Shown: positions 24,358-33,304 of the stretch, in pieces
How positions within the stretch are numbered: the stretch's first letter is position 1
How the letters are laid out: each line of letters begins with the position of its first letter
NCBI GenBank assembly: GCA_026129305.1
Contig: JAHCII010000005.1
Span: 49,928-113,927, forward strand
Length of the DNA: 64,000 nt
Origin: Anaerolineales bacterium
GTDB lineage: Bacteria; Chloroflexota; Anaerolineae; Anaerolineales; UBA11579
Direction of reading: 5' to 3'
The notes under the pieces: model-generated
Databases searched by the model: none
Told to the model about the DNA's origin: nothing
The model's input: the letters and a program-made list of their open reading frames with translations, nothing else
Translations under genes and position numbers: made by a program

Positions 24358-26757
24358 CTAGAAGAACAACGGGTAGCGCTGAGGCGCCGCCTCGTGCATG
24401 ATCGTGTAGACGCTGTAGATAATGTCTTCGGTGTTGGGTTTGGACCAGTAGTTACCATCCGTGCCGTAGGCTGGGCGATGCGCCTGGCCGGAGAGCGTGC
24501 GCGGCGCCGAGTCCAGCCACTGATAGCCGCCCTGCTTTTCCAACACCTCCTGCAGCATGAAAGCCGTGGTGCCACCGGGCACGTCCTCGTCCAGGAACAA
24601 GACGCGGCCGGTCTTCTTCAGTGATTCCCCAATGCGGCCATGCACATCAAAAGGCATCAACGACTGCACGTCGATGACTTCCGTCTCTACGCCCAGCTCG
24701 GCCAGTGCCTGGGCAGCCTCCAAGGCGATGCGGCACAGCGGGCCGTAGGTCACGACGGTCACGTCGCCACCCTCGCGCAAGACCTCCGGCACGCCCACCG
24801 GCACGCGGAATTCGGCCAGGTTTTGTGGCAGGCGCTCTTTGAGGCGATAGCCGTTGAGCACCTCAACCACCAGGGCGGGTTCATCAGCCTCGAGCAGCGT
24901 ATTGTAGAAACCCACCGCCTGCAGCATGTCACGCGGCGTGAGGATCAGCATGCCGCGCAGCAGGTGCAAGGCCCCGGCCATCAGCGAACCGGAGTGCCAG
25001 ATACCCTCCAGGCGATGGCCGCGGGTGCGAATGATGACCGGGGCTTTCTGGCCGCCCTTGGTGCGCCAGCTCAGCGTGGAGAGATCATCCGACAAGATCT
25101 GGATGCCGTATAGCAAATAGTCTAGGTACTGAATTTCGGCGATGGGACGGAAGCCGCGCAGCGCCAGACCAATTGCCTGGCCCATAATGGTGGCTTCGCG
25201 AATGCCGGTGTCGCTGACGCGCAGCGCACCATACTTCTCTTGCAGGCCGGCAAAACCCTGGTTGACGTCACCCAGATAACCCAGGTCCTCGCCGAAGGCC
25301 ACCACGCGGGGGTCTCGGGCCAGGATGGCGTCGAACCCTTTGTTGACGATCTCGAAGCCGCTGAGCAAAGGCGCATCGGCGTTGAAGGCCGGCTTGACCT
25401 CGGGCACCTGCCGCGCCGTGCCGCTGTACAGCTTGGAATGGTAGCGGTCTTGCGCCTGGGCGTCTTGTTGTTGTTTCCAGCCCAGCAGCAAGGGTTTGCC
25501 AGGCAAGGCTTCATCACGGGTCAGCATCATGGCCTTGCGATAGGCGATCAGCATGTCTTGTCTCAGGGGATTGTCGGCGGCGCTCAAGTCCATGACCAGG
25601 GCTTCCAGTTCGGTCTTGTGCTGGGAGGCGCCAGCTACTTCGGTGAGCAGATCCGCAAATGCCTCAGTGTCCTTGCGAATCGGTTCCTTGTAGGCCTCCC
25701 AGGCGCGCTGGCGGATGGCCTCAACCTCGACGCGGCTCTCGCTTTCAATCGCCTCGAGGTCGGCTTCGCCGGCCAGTTTCTGATCCAGGATCCAGTTGCG
25801 GAACATGAGCAGGCAGTCATGCTGCTGCTCCCACTGCAGGCGTTCAGCCGTCTTGTAACGCTCATGGCTGCCGGAGGTGGAATGACCCTGTGGCTGGGTC
25901 AGCTCGACGACATGCACCAGGGCGGGCACATGCTCTTGGCGCGCCCGCTGGCTGGCCTGGGCGTAGACGTCCACCAGGGCAGCGTAGTCCCACCCCGCCA
26001 CAGTGTAGACATCGTAGCCATCATCGCCGCCGGGGCTGCGTTGGAAGCCGCTGAGCAGGCGCGACAGATCGGCAGTGAGCTGGTACTCGTTGGACACGGA
26101 GATACCGTATTCATCGTCCCAGATCGAGAGCACCAGCGGCGCCTGCAGGACGCCAATGGCGTTGACGGTTTCCCAGAACAAGCCTTCAGCGCAGCTGGCG
26201 TTGCCAATCGTGCCAAAGACAACTTCATTGCCATTGTCAGAAAATTTCTTGGACTCTTTGGTGGCCTTAAGCTGCCGGTAAAGCTTGGACGCGTAAGCCA
26301 AACCCACCATGCGCGGCATTTGGCCGCCGGTGGGGGAAATGTCAGATGAGGAGTTGTACTCCTCGGCCAGGGTCTTCCAATTGCCGGCCTCGTCCAGCAA
26401 ACGCGTGGCGAAGTGGGCATTCATTGCCCTCCCGGCTGTGGCCGGCTCCAGGGCTATATCTGTATTGGCGAACAGCTGAGCGAAGAACTCATCGACCGTG
26501 TGGCGGCCAATTGCAAACATAAAGGACTGGTCGCGGTAATAGCCGGAACGCCAGTCGCCCTTGCGAAAGGATTTGGCCATGGCGATCTGGGCGACTTCTT
26601 TGCCATCCCCGAAAATGCCAAATTTGGCCTTGCCGCTAAGCACCTCACGGCGCCCTACCAAGCTGGCCTGCCGACTGATCCAGCCCAGACGATAATCCGC
26701 CAGCACACTCGCTTTGGAATGCTCTATTGAAGAAGCTCTCTTGGATTTGGTGGCCAT
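24358..26757 (-). CDS. Fused alpha-beta E1 component of a 2-oxoacid dehydrogenase
   Basis: 799 residues joining both halves of a heterotetrameric E1. The alpha half (to about residue 420) has FGDGKEVAQIAMA, PTGGQMPRMVG and the thiamine-diphosphate region FGTIGNASCAEGLFWE then WDDEYGIS. The beta half (from about 460) has VVAFGEDLGYLGDV and TGIREATIMGQAIGLA and ends with a transketolase C-domain. It would decarboxylate pyruvate or branched-chain 2-oxoacids and pass the acyl to a lipoyl E2, which is not nearby. The usual GD dipeptide of the cofactor motif is GN here (codon AAC). It has its own promoter with operator-like repeats. Confidence 0.9.
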   Translation of the reverse strand: MATKSKRASSIEHSKASVLADYRLGWISRQASLVGRREVLSGKAKFGIFGDGKEVAQIAMAKSFRKGDWRSGYYRDQSFMFAIGRHTVDEFFAQLFANTDIALEPATAGRAMNAHFATRLLDEAGNWKTLAEEYNSSSDISPTGGQMPRMVGLAYASKLYRQLKATKESKKFSDNGNEVVFGTIGNASCAEGLFWETVNAIGVLQAPLVLSIWDDEYGISVSNEYQLTADLSRLLSGFQRSPGGDDGYDVYTVAGWDYAALVDVYAQASQRARQEHVPALVHVVELTQPQGHSTSGSHERYKTAERLQWEQQHDCLLMFRNWILDQKLAGEADLEAIESESRVEVEAIRQRAWEAYKEPIRKDTEAFADLLTEVAGASQHKTELEALVMDLSAADNPLRQDMLIAYRKAMMLTRDEALPGKPLLLGWKQQQDAQAQDRYHSKLYSGTARQVPEVKPAFNADAPLLSGFEIVNKGFDAILARDPRVVAFGEDLGYLGDVNQGFAGLQEKYGALRVSDTGIREATIMGQAIGLALRGFRPIAEIQYLDYLLYGIQILSDDLSTLSWRTKGGQKAPVIIRTRGHRLEGIWHSGSLMAGALHLLRGMLILTPRDMLQAVGFYNTLLEADEPALVVEVLNGYRLKERLPQNLAEFRVPVGVPEVLREGGDVTVVTYGPLCRIALEAAQALAELGVETEVIDVQSLMPFDVHGRIGESLKKTGRVLFLDEDVPGGTTAFMLQEVLEKQGGYQWLDSAPRTLSGQAHRPAYGTDGNYWSKPNTEDIIYSVYTIMHEAAPQRYPLFF

Positions 26758-26874
26758 TCACTGTCCTGTATGGGGGTTCAGCGGTAGTGTATCACAGCCT
26801 GTTTTTCCCCACGAATGGCGCCTTAAATGACAAACGCCTAGGTGAGGGGGGCACCCAGACGTTCATCGACGTAT

Positions 26875-26902
26875 AGTATAGCGGTTTCAAAACAAATGTC
26901 AA
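26875..26902 (-). promoter_or_regulatory. Sigma-70 promoter of the E1 gene
   Basis: On the minus strand TTGACA (26897-26902), 16-base spacer, TATACT (26875-26880). The expected start near 26867 gives a 5' leader of about 110 bases. Confidence 0.6.
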
Positions 26903-26926
26903 GCCCTTTGACACACAAATTTGTCA
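26897..26926. promoter_or_regulatory. Operator-like array of TGTCA/TGACA half-sites at the E1 promoter
   Basis: TGTCAA-N5-TTGACA (26897-26913) is a perfect dyad covering the -35, and the second half also pairs with TGTCA at 26922-26926 (TGACA-N8-TGTCA). Three alternating half-sites suggest binding by a dimeric regulator. No regulator gene adjoins. Confidence 0.45.
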
Positions 26927-26945
26927 GATCCGTGTTCATAGCAGG

Positions 26946-27989
26946 TCAATCACGGGCAAACCAAGGCAGCGCATGCCCCGGTTCTGCCCAGACGCGCACG
27001 CGCGTGCCCGGCCGGTAGCGCACGGTGTGCGAGGCAGTGGCATGCAGCAGGCGCCCTGAAGGCAGGCGCAAGCGGTACAAGTTGGTCGTGCCGCGGTAAT
27101 GGCGAGCCAGAATGATGCTGTCGCCAGCCAAGTCGGCCTCAAACTGCACATCATCGGCGCGCAGCACCAAGTCCACCGCGGCCCCGGGCTGCGCATTCAC
27201 CGCGGGGCCAATCAGGCCAATCTCAGTCTGCACGCCGGCCGGTGTGGAAGTGCCGGGCAAAAAGTCGCCCTTGCCCATGAATTCGGCCACGAAGTCGCTG
27301 GCGGGCGCGCTGAAGATCTCTTCGGGAGTGCCCACCTGCTCCACGCGGCCCTGGTTCATGACTGCCAGGCGGTCGCCCAAGTAAAGCGCCTCTTCCTGGT
27401 CATGCGTGACGAATACGGCGGACAGCTTGGCGCCTTTGAGCAGCACGCGCAACTCCTCGCGCATCTTGAGGCGCAGGTCGGCATCCAGACTGCTGAGGGG
27501 TTCATCCAGCAAGATCAGCACCGGCTGGGGCAGCAAGGCACGCGCCAGGGCGACCCGCTGGCGCTGCCCGCCGGAAAGCTCCTGGGGATAAGCATCCTGG
27601 CGGCCATCCAAACCGACCAAACGCAACATGAACTCCACCTTCTCAGCGCGCTTGTCGCGTTGGGCGCGCGGCAAGCCAAAAGCCACATTATCGCCCACGG
27701 TCAAGTGCGGGAACAGGGCATAGTCTTGAAAGACCATCCCCACCCCACGATGTTCGGGAGGCACAAATTTTGTGCGGTTGGCCACTGAACGCCCGCCCAG
27801 CAAGATCTCGCCTGAGTCGGGCCGTTCAAAACCGGCGATCAGGCGCAGCACCGTGGTCTTGCCGCAGCCACTCGGCCCCACCAAGGTCAGCACCTCACCG
27901 GGGGTCAACTGCAAATCCACGCCCTGAACTGCCGGATGCTCCCCAAAGCGCTTGCTGACGTTCTTTAGTTCTAAAGCCAAATGATCCAC
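26946..27989 (-). CDS. fbpC: Iron(III)-type ABC transporter ATPase
   Basis: 347 residues, start GTG 27989. Walker A GPSGCGKTT (near residue 39), Q-loop VFQDYALFPHLTV, signature LSGGQRQRVALARALL, Walker B LILLDEPLSSLD and the His switch FVTHDQEEALYLGD. A TOBE-like C-domain follows from about residue 270. It energises import through the fused permease upstream. The order fbpA-fbpB-fbpC on the minus strand is typical of Fbp/Afu iron uptake; sulfate or thiamine transport is a less likely alternative. Confidence 0.88.
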   Translation of the reverse strand: MDHLALELKNVSKRFGEHPAVQGVDLQLTPGEVLTLVGPSGCGKTTVLRLIAGFERPDSGEILLGGRSVANRTKFVPPEHRGVGMVFQDYALFPHLTVGDNVAFGLPRAQRDKRAEKVEFMLRLVGLDGRQDAYPQELSGGQRQRVALARALLPQPVLILLDEPLSSLDADLRLKMREELRVLLKGAKLSAVFVTHDQEEALYLGDRLAVMNQGRVEQVGTPEEIFSAPASDFVAEFMGKGDFLPGTSTPAGVQTEIGLIGPAVNAQPGAAVDLVLRADDVQFEADLAGDSIILARHYRGTTNLYRLRLPSGRLLHATASHTVRYRPGTRVRVWAEPGHALPWFARD

Positions 27990-27995
27990 GGGCAG

Positions 27996-28001
27996 ATTCT
28001 A
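27996..28001 (-). promoter_or_regulatory. -10 box for leaderless fbpC start
   Basis: TAGAAT on the minus strand, six bases before the GTG; its TAG is the stop of fbpB. The same overlap of stop and -10 is seen at hflX. Confidence 0.4.
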
Positions 28002-29636
28002 ACTTTCTTTCTCTTCGCGCAGCAGCATGATCGCCATCGGCACCGAAGAGGCCAGAATAAGCAGCAAGGCCGGGGCGGCGGCCCGGGCGAAAAAGGCCTC
28101 GTTGATCATGGTCCAAACGTTGGTGGCCAGAGTGCGGAACCCGATGGGAGCCAGCAGCAAAGTAGTGGGAAGCTCCTTCATCGCCGTTAGGAAGACCAGC
28201 GCCGCGGCGGCGCCAATGCCGGGGCTGAGCAGCGGCAGGGTCACGCGACGCAGCACGCCCAGCGGACCCTGCCCCAAACCGCGACCGGCTTCCTCCAACT
28301 GAGGAGGAATGCGCAGAAAAGTCGTGCGCAGCGTGGCCACTGCCTGCGGCAGGAACAGAATAAGGTAAGCCAACACCAACATGGGCAATGTTTGATAAAA
28401 GGCCAGCGCGTAATTGGCGCCAAAGAAAACCAGGGCCAGGGCGATCACGATCCCCGGCAGAGCAAATGCCAGGTTGGTAACGCCGCCCAACAGATTGGTC
28501 ATCTTTCCTGGGCGACGCACCAGCAAATAGGCCACCGGCAGAGCCGCCAGGGTCACCGCCAAGGCCCCCAAGCCCGAGGCGAGCACAGAATTCCAAGCCA
28601 GCGGGCCGAGGTTGCCGACCACCTGGCCAGCTGCCCACCCCCGCAGCAGCCAATAAAGCAGCACACCGGCGGGCAAGAGCAACGCCAAGGAAACCACGAT
28701 GGCACAGAAAAGCAGGGCCGGCCAACGCCAACGCCCCAGGCGCACCACCGATGGTTTGCGGCCACCGCTGGCGCCGGAGAGCTGGTGCACACGGCCACGG
28801 GCGCGGTTCTCCAGCACTAAGATCAGCAGGGTAAAGACGATTAGCATCAGCGCCAACACCGCCGCCGCCGAGCGATCCAAAGCGCTCTGGTACTGAATAT
28901 AGATGGCGCGAGTGAAGGTGGTGTAGCGCATGACTGCTACAGCGCCAAAGTCTCGCAGCACGTAAAGTGCCACCAGCAAGCCGCCAGAGGCGATGGCCGG
29001 CCGCAGCTGGGCAAAGGTCACCTGCCAGAAAGCCGACCAGGCGCCGTGCCCCAGGCTGCGGGCAGCTTCCTCCTGTGAAGCGTCCATGCGCTGAAGGGCA
29101 GCCCGCAATACCAACAGCATGTAAGGGTAGTTCAGCAAACTAAGTACCAACAGCGCGCCCGGGAAGCCATAAATGTCTGGCAAACGCGTAATGCCAAAGA
29201 GCGTTTCCAGCCCGCCTTGCAGCAAACCGCGTGGCCCCAGGGCTGAGGCGTACAGGAAGGCGCCGACATAGCTGGGGATGACCAGCGGCAGCGGTGTCAG
29301 CACCGTCCACAGACGGCGCAGTGGCAGGTCCGTGCGCACGGTCAGCCAGGCAAGCGGCAAGGCCAAAAGCAGTGAAACCAAGGTAACCGCAAACGCTAAC
29401 CACGCCGTATTGCCTATCGTGGTTAGCGTTTGCGGTCGCAGCAGGGTCGCCCAGATTGCATCCCCGGCCCCTGAGGCGCGGATGAGCAGGTAAACGATCG
29501 GCAAGAGCACTGCGGCCGCCACCAGGCTGGCGGGCAGCCACAACAGCAAAAAGGCACGCGGGCTGGGCATGACCGCCCCAGCCCGCCGTGCCTTTTGTTT
29601 ACCGGCATCCAGCGGGGTTGTACCGGTGACTTGCAC
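27999..29636 (-). CDS. fbpB: Fused iron ABC transporter permease
   Basis: 545 residues with about 12 membrane helices in two repeats, each with a BPD-type coupling loop (first DASQEEAARSLGHGAWSAFW, second PPQLEEAGRGLGQG). It forms the membrane channel for FbpA and FbpC. The reported start is GTG 29636, four bases after the fbpA stop; ATG 29570 (MPSPRAFLLL) is an alternative just before the first helix. The gene contains a perfect 19-bp inverted repeat (29386-29436) encoding part of the second helix. Confidence 0.88.
   Translation of the reverse strand: MQVTGTTPLDAGKQKARRAGAVMPSPRAFLLLWLPASLVAAAVLLPIVYLLIRASGAGDAIWATLLRPQTLTTIGNTAWLAFAVTLVSLLLALPLAWLTVRTDLPLRRLWTVLTPLPLVIPSYVGAFLYASALGPRGLLQGGLETLFGITRLPDIYGFPGALLVLSLLNYPYMLLVLRAALQRMDASQEEAARSLGHGAWSAFWQVTFAQLRPAIASGGLLVALYVLRDFGAVAVMRYTTFTRAIYIQYQSALDRSAAAVLALMLIVFTLLILVLENRARGRVHQLSGASGGRKPSVVRLGRWRWPALLFCAIVVSLALLLPAGVLLYWLLRGWAAGQVVGNLGPLAWNSVLASGLGALAVTLAALPVAYLLVRRPGKMTNLLGGVTNLAFALPGIVIALALVFFGANYALAFYQTLPMLVLAYLILFLPQAVATLRTTFLRIPPQLEEAGRGLGQGPLGVLRRVTLPLLSPGIGAAAALVFLTAMKELPTTLLLAPIGFRTLATNVWTMINEAFFARAAAPALLLILASSVPMAIMLLREEKES
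29386..29436. repeat. Perfect 19-bp inverted repeat inside fbpB
   Basis: Arms 29386-29404 and 29418-29436 are exact complements, with a 13-base loop. On the mRNA this would form a very stable hairpin about 200 bases into the coding region. The encoded residues (IGNTAWLAFAV) read as normal membrane-helix sequence. Confidence 0.85.
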
Positions 29637-29640
29637 TAAC

Positions 29641-30714
29641 TTACGGCACCATCCCTGCGGCCTCGATCATGGCGGCAGAACCGCTCACATCCGAAAGGCT
29701 GCCCAGCGAGATGTCTGGACCGTTGATCTCGGCCAGGGGCACCAGCAGGCTGGAGGTGGCGACACCTTCCACCAGAGGATATTCAAAGGTGCGGCTGGCA
29801 AAGTACTGCTGCGCAACGGTGGACAGCATGAAGTCCAGGAAGCGCTGAGCATTGTCCTGGTTGGCGCCATTGGCCAAAACGCCGGCGCCAGACACCATCA
29901 CCAGCGATTCAGGGCCACCATTGGAGAGGTAGTGATTGCGGACGGGGAAGCTTTCTCCCTGCTCCGCCATGAACTGGTACAGGTAGTAATGGTTCACAAA
30001 GCCCACTTCCACCTCACCAGCGCCCACAGCAGTGACGACGCCACCATTGCCAGAGTAGTAAGTCGGGTTATTGGCAGCAATGCCCGCCAACCAGGCTTCG
30101 GTGTCTGCCTCGCCCCAAATCTGGCGCATGGCAGTCACCATGACCACAAAGGAGGCATTGGTGGGAGCCAAGCCCAAGCGACCGTTCCATTCGGGACTGG
30201 TGAAATCACGAATGTCAGCAGGCAGGTCGGCCGGGCTGAGCACACCCGTGTTGTAGACCACCACACGGGCACGGGCGGTGATACCGACCCAGGCGCCGTT
30301 GGGGGAAGCGAAACCAGGAGCGACCTTGGCCAAGGTATCGGCCGGGATCGGCGCCAGCAGACCGGCATCCTCAATGGCGCCCAAACCACCAGGGTCCTGG
30401 GCGTAAAAGATATCCGCCGGAGAGTTGGCGCCTTCCTCCAGCAACGCTGCAGCGATTTCCGCCGTGCTGCCGTAGCGCACTTCGACATTGATGGCAGTCG
30501 CATCGGCGAACTGTTGAATGATCGGCGCTACCAGGCTCTCACTGCGACCCGAATAGATCACCAGGGAACCCGGATCCGCCGGAACCTCAACTTCGACCAC
30601 CTCGGGCTCAACTGCAACCGGAGCTTCGGTTGCCTGAGGAGCCGGAGTAGCGCAGGCACCCAGCACCAGGCTGACTGCCAACAAAAGACTAAGGGCAAAA
30701 AACTTACGAGACAT
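29641..30714 (-). CDS. fbpA: Iron(III) ABC transporter substrate-binding lipoprotein
   Basis: 357 residues from ATG 30714, with AAGGAG upstream. The signal peptide ends in the lipobox LVLGAC; a Pro/Glu/Val-rich linker of about 30 residues leads to the binding domain (LVIYSGRSESLVAPIIQQF). SPADIFYAQDPGGLGAIEDAG and the tyrosine-rich NHYYLYQF segment are in keeping with Fbp-type iron binding. It captures ferric ion at the cell surface for FbpBC. A promoter is visible about 150 bases upstream. Confidence 0.9.
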   Translation of the reverse strand: MSRKFFALSLLLAVSLVLGACATPAPQATEAPVAVEPEVVEVEVPADPGSLVIYSGRSESLVAPIIQQFADATAINVEVRYGSTAEIAAALLEEGANSPADIFYAQDPGGLGAIEDAGLLAPIPADTLAKVAPGFASPNGAWVGITARARVVVYNTGVLSPADLPADIRDFTSPEWNGRLGLAPTNASFVVMVTAMRQIWGEADTEAWLAGIAANNPTYYSGNGGVVTAVGAGEVEVGFVNHYYLYQFMAEQGESFPVRNHYLSNGGPESLVMVSGAGVLANGANQDNAQRFLDFMLSTVAQQYFASRTFEYPLVEGVATSSLLVPLAEINGPDISLGSLSDVSGSAAMIEAAGMVP

Positions 30715-30860
30715 GTTCTCCTTCTTGAGCCGACATAGTTTAGGGAATTCTGGCTCAATCCATTCGAAGTATAGAAGGGCAGCTCTGATATATGAATACA
30801 AGGGCGGGGACATGATCTTGAACATGCCTAAAGAGAATGTTAAACCCGATTGGTAAATGT

Positions 30861-30889
30861 ACTATAAGTTTTATTAGCTTCTTTGTCAT
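30861..30889 (-). promoter_or_regulatory. Sigma-70 promoter for fbpABC
   Basis: On the minus strand ATGACA (30884-30889), 17-base spacer, TATAGT (30861-30866). The predicted leader to the fbpA ATG is about 140 bases. I saw no clear Fur box or known riboswitch fold in it. Confidence 0.5.
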
Positions 30890-30947
30890 ATAACAGGGAA
30901 ATGACGCCGGTACAACCAAGCGTCATTTTAAAGATTGGAGAGGCGGG

Positions 30948-31355
30948 TTAGCGCACCATCTCCAATAGCAAGTCAATAGCGTCGCTGGGATAGCCGCGGG
31001 TGATCACCAAGTGCGCCGTGGTGGTGGTGAACCACAACTGGCCCTGTGCATCACGGATGGAGGCCTGCAAGGCGTAGGTCAAGTTGTCTTGAATGACAGT
31101 GGGATCATAAGCGATGCTGAATGGGATGGGCACTTGCATCTGCGGCGTGATGACTTGCTCGCCAAGCACTACTGCGGCGGCATCTGCGCGCGAAATGTCA
31201 ACCAACTGCACGGTCACCACAGCGCCCTCAGGCAGAGCAATGCGCTGCAAGTAAGTGACCTGCCCGCCGATCGTTGCAGCAGGAGCGGCCTGGGCACAAC
31301 CACTCAACAATAGTAGGAACGTTGTACCCAGCACACCAGCCATTGGCATTCTCAT
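30948..31355 (-). CDS. YbaY-family lipoprotein
   Basis: 135 residues with a short signal peptide and lipobox LLSGC. The mature part matches the YbaY domain pattern: GGQVTYLQRIALPEGAVVTV, VDISRADAAAVVLGEQVI, then VPIPFSIAYDP and a late FTTTTAHLV. These surface lipoproteins are thought to help secretion or folding; the role is not established. AGGAT upstream can serve as ribosome site. Confidence 0.82.
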   Translation of the reverse strand: MRMPMAGVLGTTFLLLLSGCAQAAPAATIGGQVTYLQRIALPEGAVVTVQLVDISRADAAAVVLGEQVITPQMQVPIPFSIAYDPTVIQDNLTYALQASIRDAQGQLWFTTTTAHLVITRGYPSDAIDLLLEMVR

Positions 31356-31415
31356 TCGTATCCTCGCATATCACAAATCACAAAAACCCAAGCCACCGCC
31401 CTACCCGCTATCAGG

Positions 31416-33302
31416 CTATGCGTTGAAGTTAACCGACTCCAAATTCTCAATGGATTGGGGCATGCCAAACCATTTGCCCTGGACCAGGTAACACCCAGCT
31501 TCGCGGTAGAGCCGCAGCTGCTCCTCGGTTTCGACGCCTTCCGCCACCAATTCCACCCCCAGATTATGCGCAATGGTGACAAGCCCATTCACAATCGCCG
31601 CGTAAGCCGGCGAAGAAGGCAAGTTGTGCGCAAAGCGCTGGTCTATCTTCAGCGTATCGAAAGGAAAGCGAGCCAATTGGCTGAGGGTAGAGTAGCCAGT
31701 GCCGAAATCATCAATCGCCAGACGCACGCCAAGTTTCTTGAGTGCGGCCAGCGTGTCCGCCGCCAAATCCAGGTCCCGAAAGATGGTATTCTCAGAAAGC
31801 TCCAGTTCCAGCAAAGCCGGCGGAAAACCCGTGCGCTCCAAGACGCTTTCGATGCGCTCTCGCAAACGAGCATCGGTCAGGTCGCGAGAGGAAAGATTGA
31901 CAGCCAATCTGGGTGAACCCTGCCCGGCGTCCAGATAGGCCTTAATCTGCTCACAAGCCCGCAGCAAGATCCGATCGGAAAGAGCGATGATCAACCCCAT
32001 CTCTTCCGCCAAAGGAATGAAGTCATCTGGCAGTAGAACACCGCGCTGGGCATGCTGCCAACGCGCCAACGTCTCCAAACCGAACAGCTCGCCAGTCTTG
32101 ATGTTGACCTGCGGTTGAAAGAGCACGAACATTTCTTCGCGCTCCAGGGCATTGCGCAGGTCATTGCCCAGCTCCAGCCGCTGCAGGGCCTGCGTTTTCA
32201 TGTGGGCTTCAAACAAACGGTAACTATTCTTACCGGAGCCTTTGGAAGCATACATGGCCCGATCGGCGTTGCGCACCAGAGCATCCGGGTCCTCACCGCC
32301 AGACGGAAAAAAGCTGACGCCGACACTGCAGGTGATGAAGGCCTGCGCGGAGTGAAACTCGAAGGGCTGCGAAACCACTTCGATGATCTTTTGCACGATC
32401 GGCTCAACCGCGGCTTCATCCGCCAGCCCTTCCAAAAGAATGGCGAATTCGTCGCCACCCAGCCGCGCCACTGTGTCGCTTGTGCGCACTGCGCTGCGGA
32501 TGCGCTGGGCCATCATCTGCAGCAAGGCATCGCCTTGCTCATGGCCAAACGCGTCATTGACGGCTTTAAACCCATCCAAATCCAGGAAAAGCACCGCCAA
32601 AATACGCTTGCTGCGCCGCGCGGCCATTTGAATGGCATGTGACACGCGGTCAATGAACATCAGGCGGTTTGCCAGGCCGGTCAATGAATCAAAGTTGGCC
32701 AGGCGCTGCAATTCCTGTTCAGCTTCTTTGCGCTGCGTGATGTCACGCGCAATGCTTAAGTAAACCTTGCGTCCATCCTGTTCCAGCACGATCGAGCTGA
32801 CCTCAACCGGCAACTGGCTGCCGTCTTTGCGGATGTGAACGCGCTCGAAGGTCAGGTTGCCGGCTTTATGCAGCTGGTCGACCAAACCGGCTGTGCGCGC
32901 CAGCTCCTGCGGCGGGTACAGATCGTCAATGGTCATGTGCAGCAACTGTTCGTGTGTATAGCCCAGTGTATTGGATGCCACCTGGTTGACGTCCACGATC
33001 TTGCGGGTTTGCACATCGATAATAAAAATGGCGTCCACCGCATTGTCGAACAGGGTACGGTATCTGCCCTCGCTGACGCGCAACGCTTCCTGGACCCGGC
33101 GGCGCTCTTCATCGTACAGCGCCTGGGTTTCGCGGGACGAAATCGCCAATGAGCGTTCCAGCAGGTAACGGTCCTGGTCGCCCTGCTTATAGGTCTGCTC
33201 AACATGGGCAAGGAAACGCTGCCAATCCTTGGCGTTGGGCGGCACATCTGCATCCAGCTCAAGCCGCTTTAGTTGGCGCCAGAGGATCTTATGCAGCGAC
33301 AA
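31416..33302 (-). CDS. PAS-GGDEF-EAL cyclic-di-GMP protein
   Basis: 628 residues, no membrane helix. A PAS domain (about 75-195) precedes GGDEF (about 205-365) with an intact GGDEF signature and a complete FDSLTGLANR entry motif, then EAL (about 375-620). The EAL triplet reads ETL, but NLSSRDL, ELSEN, DDFGTGYS, LKID and EGVETEEQ are kept, so phosphodiesterase activity remains likely. Start TTG 33302 with GGAG about eight bases upstream inside the FIST gene end. It is two bases from the FIST stop, so FIST input and c-di-GMP output probably work together. Confidence 0.92.
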   Translation of the reverse strand: MSLHKILWRQLKRLELDADVPPNAKDWQRFLAHVEQTYKQGDQDRYLLERSLAISSRETQALYDEERRRVQEALRVSEGRYRTLFDNAVDAIFIIDVQTRKIVDVNQVASNTLGYTHEQLLHMTIDDLYPPQELARTAGLVDQLHKAGNLTFERVHIRKDGSQLPVEVSSIVLEQDGRKVYLSIARDITQRKEAEQELQRLANFDSLTGLANRLMFIDRVSHAIQMAARRSKRILAVLFLDLDGFKAVNDAFGHEQGDALLQMMAQRIRSAVRTSDTVARLGGDEFAILLEGLADEAAVEPIVQKIIEVVSQPFEFHSAQAFITCSVGVSFFPSGGEDPDALVRNADRAMYASKGSGKNSYRLFEAHMKTQALQRLELGNDLRNALEREEMFVLFQPQVNIKTGELFGLETLARWQHAQRGVLLPDDFIPLAEEMGLIIALSDRILLRACEQIKAYLDAGQGSPRLAVNLSSRDLTDARLRERIESVLERTGFPPALLELELSENTIFRDLDLAADTLAALKKLGVRLAIDDFGTGYSTLSQLARFPFDTLKIDQRFAHNLPSSPAYAAIVNGLVTIAHNLGVELVAEGVETEEQLRLYREAGCYLVQGKWFGMPQSIENLESVNFNA

Positions 33303-33304
33303 AG

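Noticed and set aside
31416..33302. EAL domain read as dead because the triplet is ETL
   Set aside because: The metal-binding Glu of the triplet and all other catalytic motifs are kept, so inactivity is not supported.
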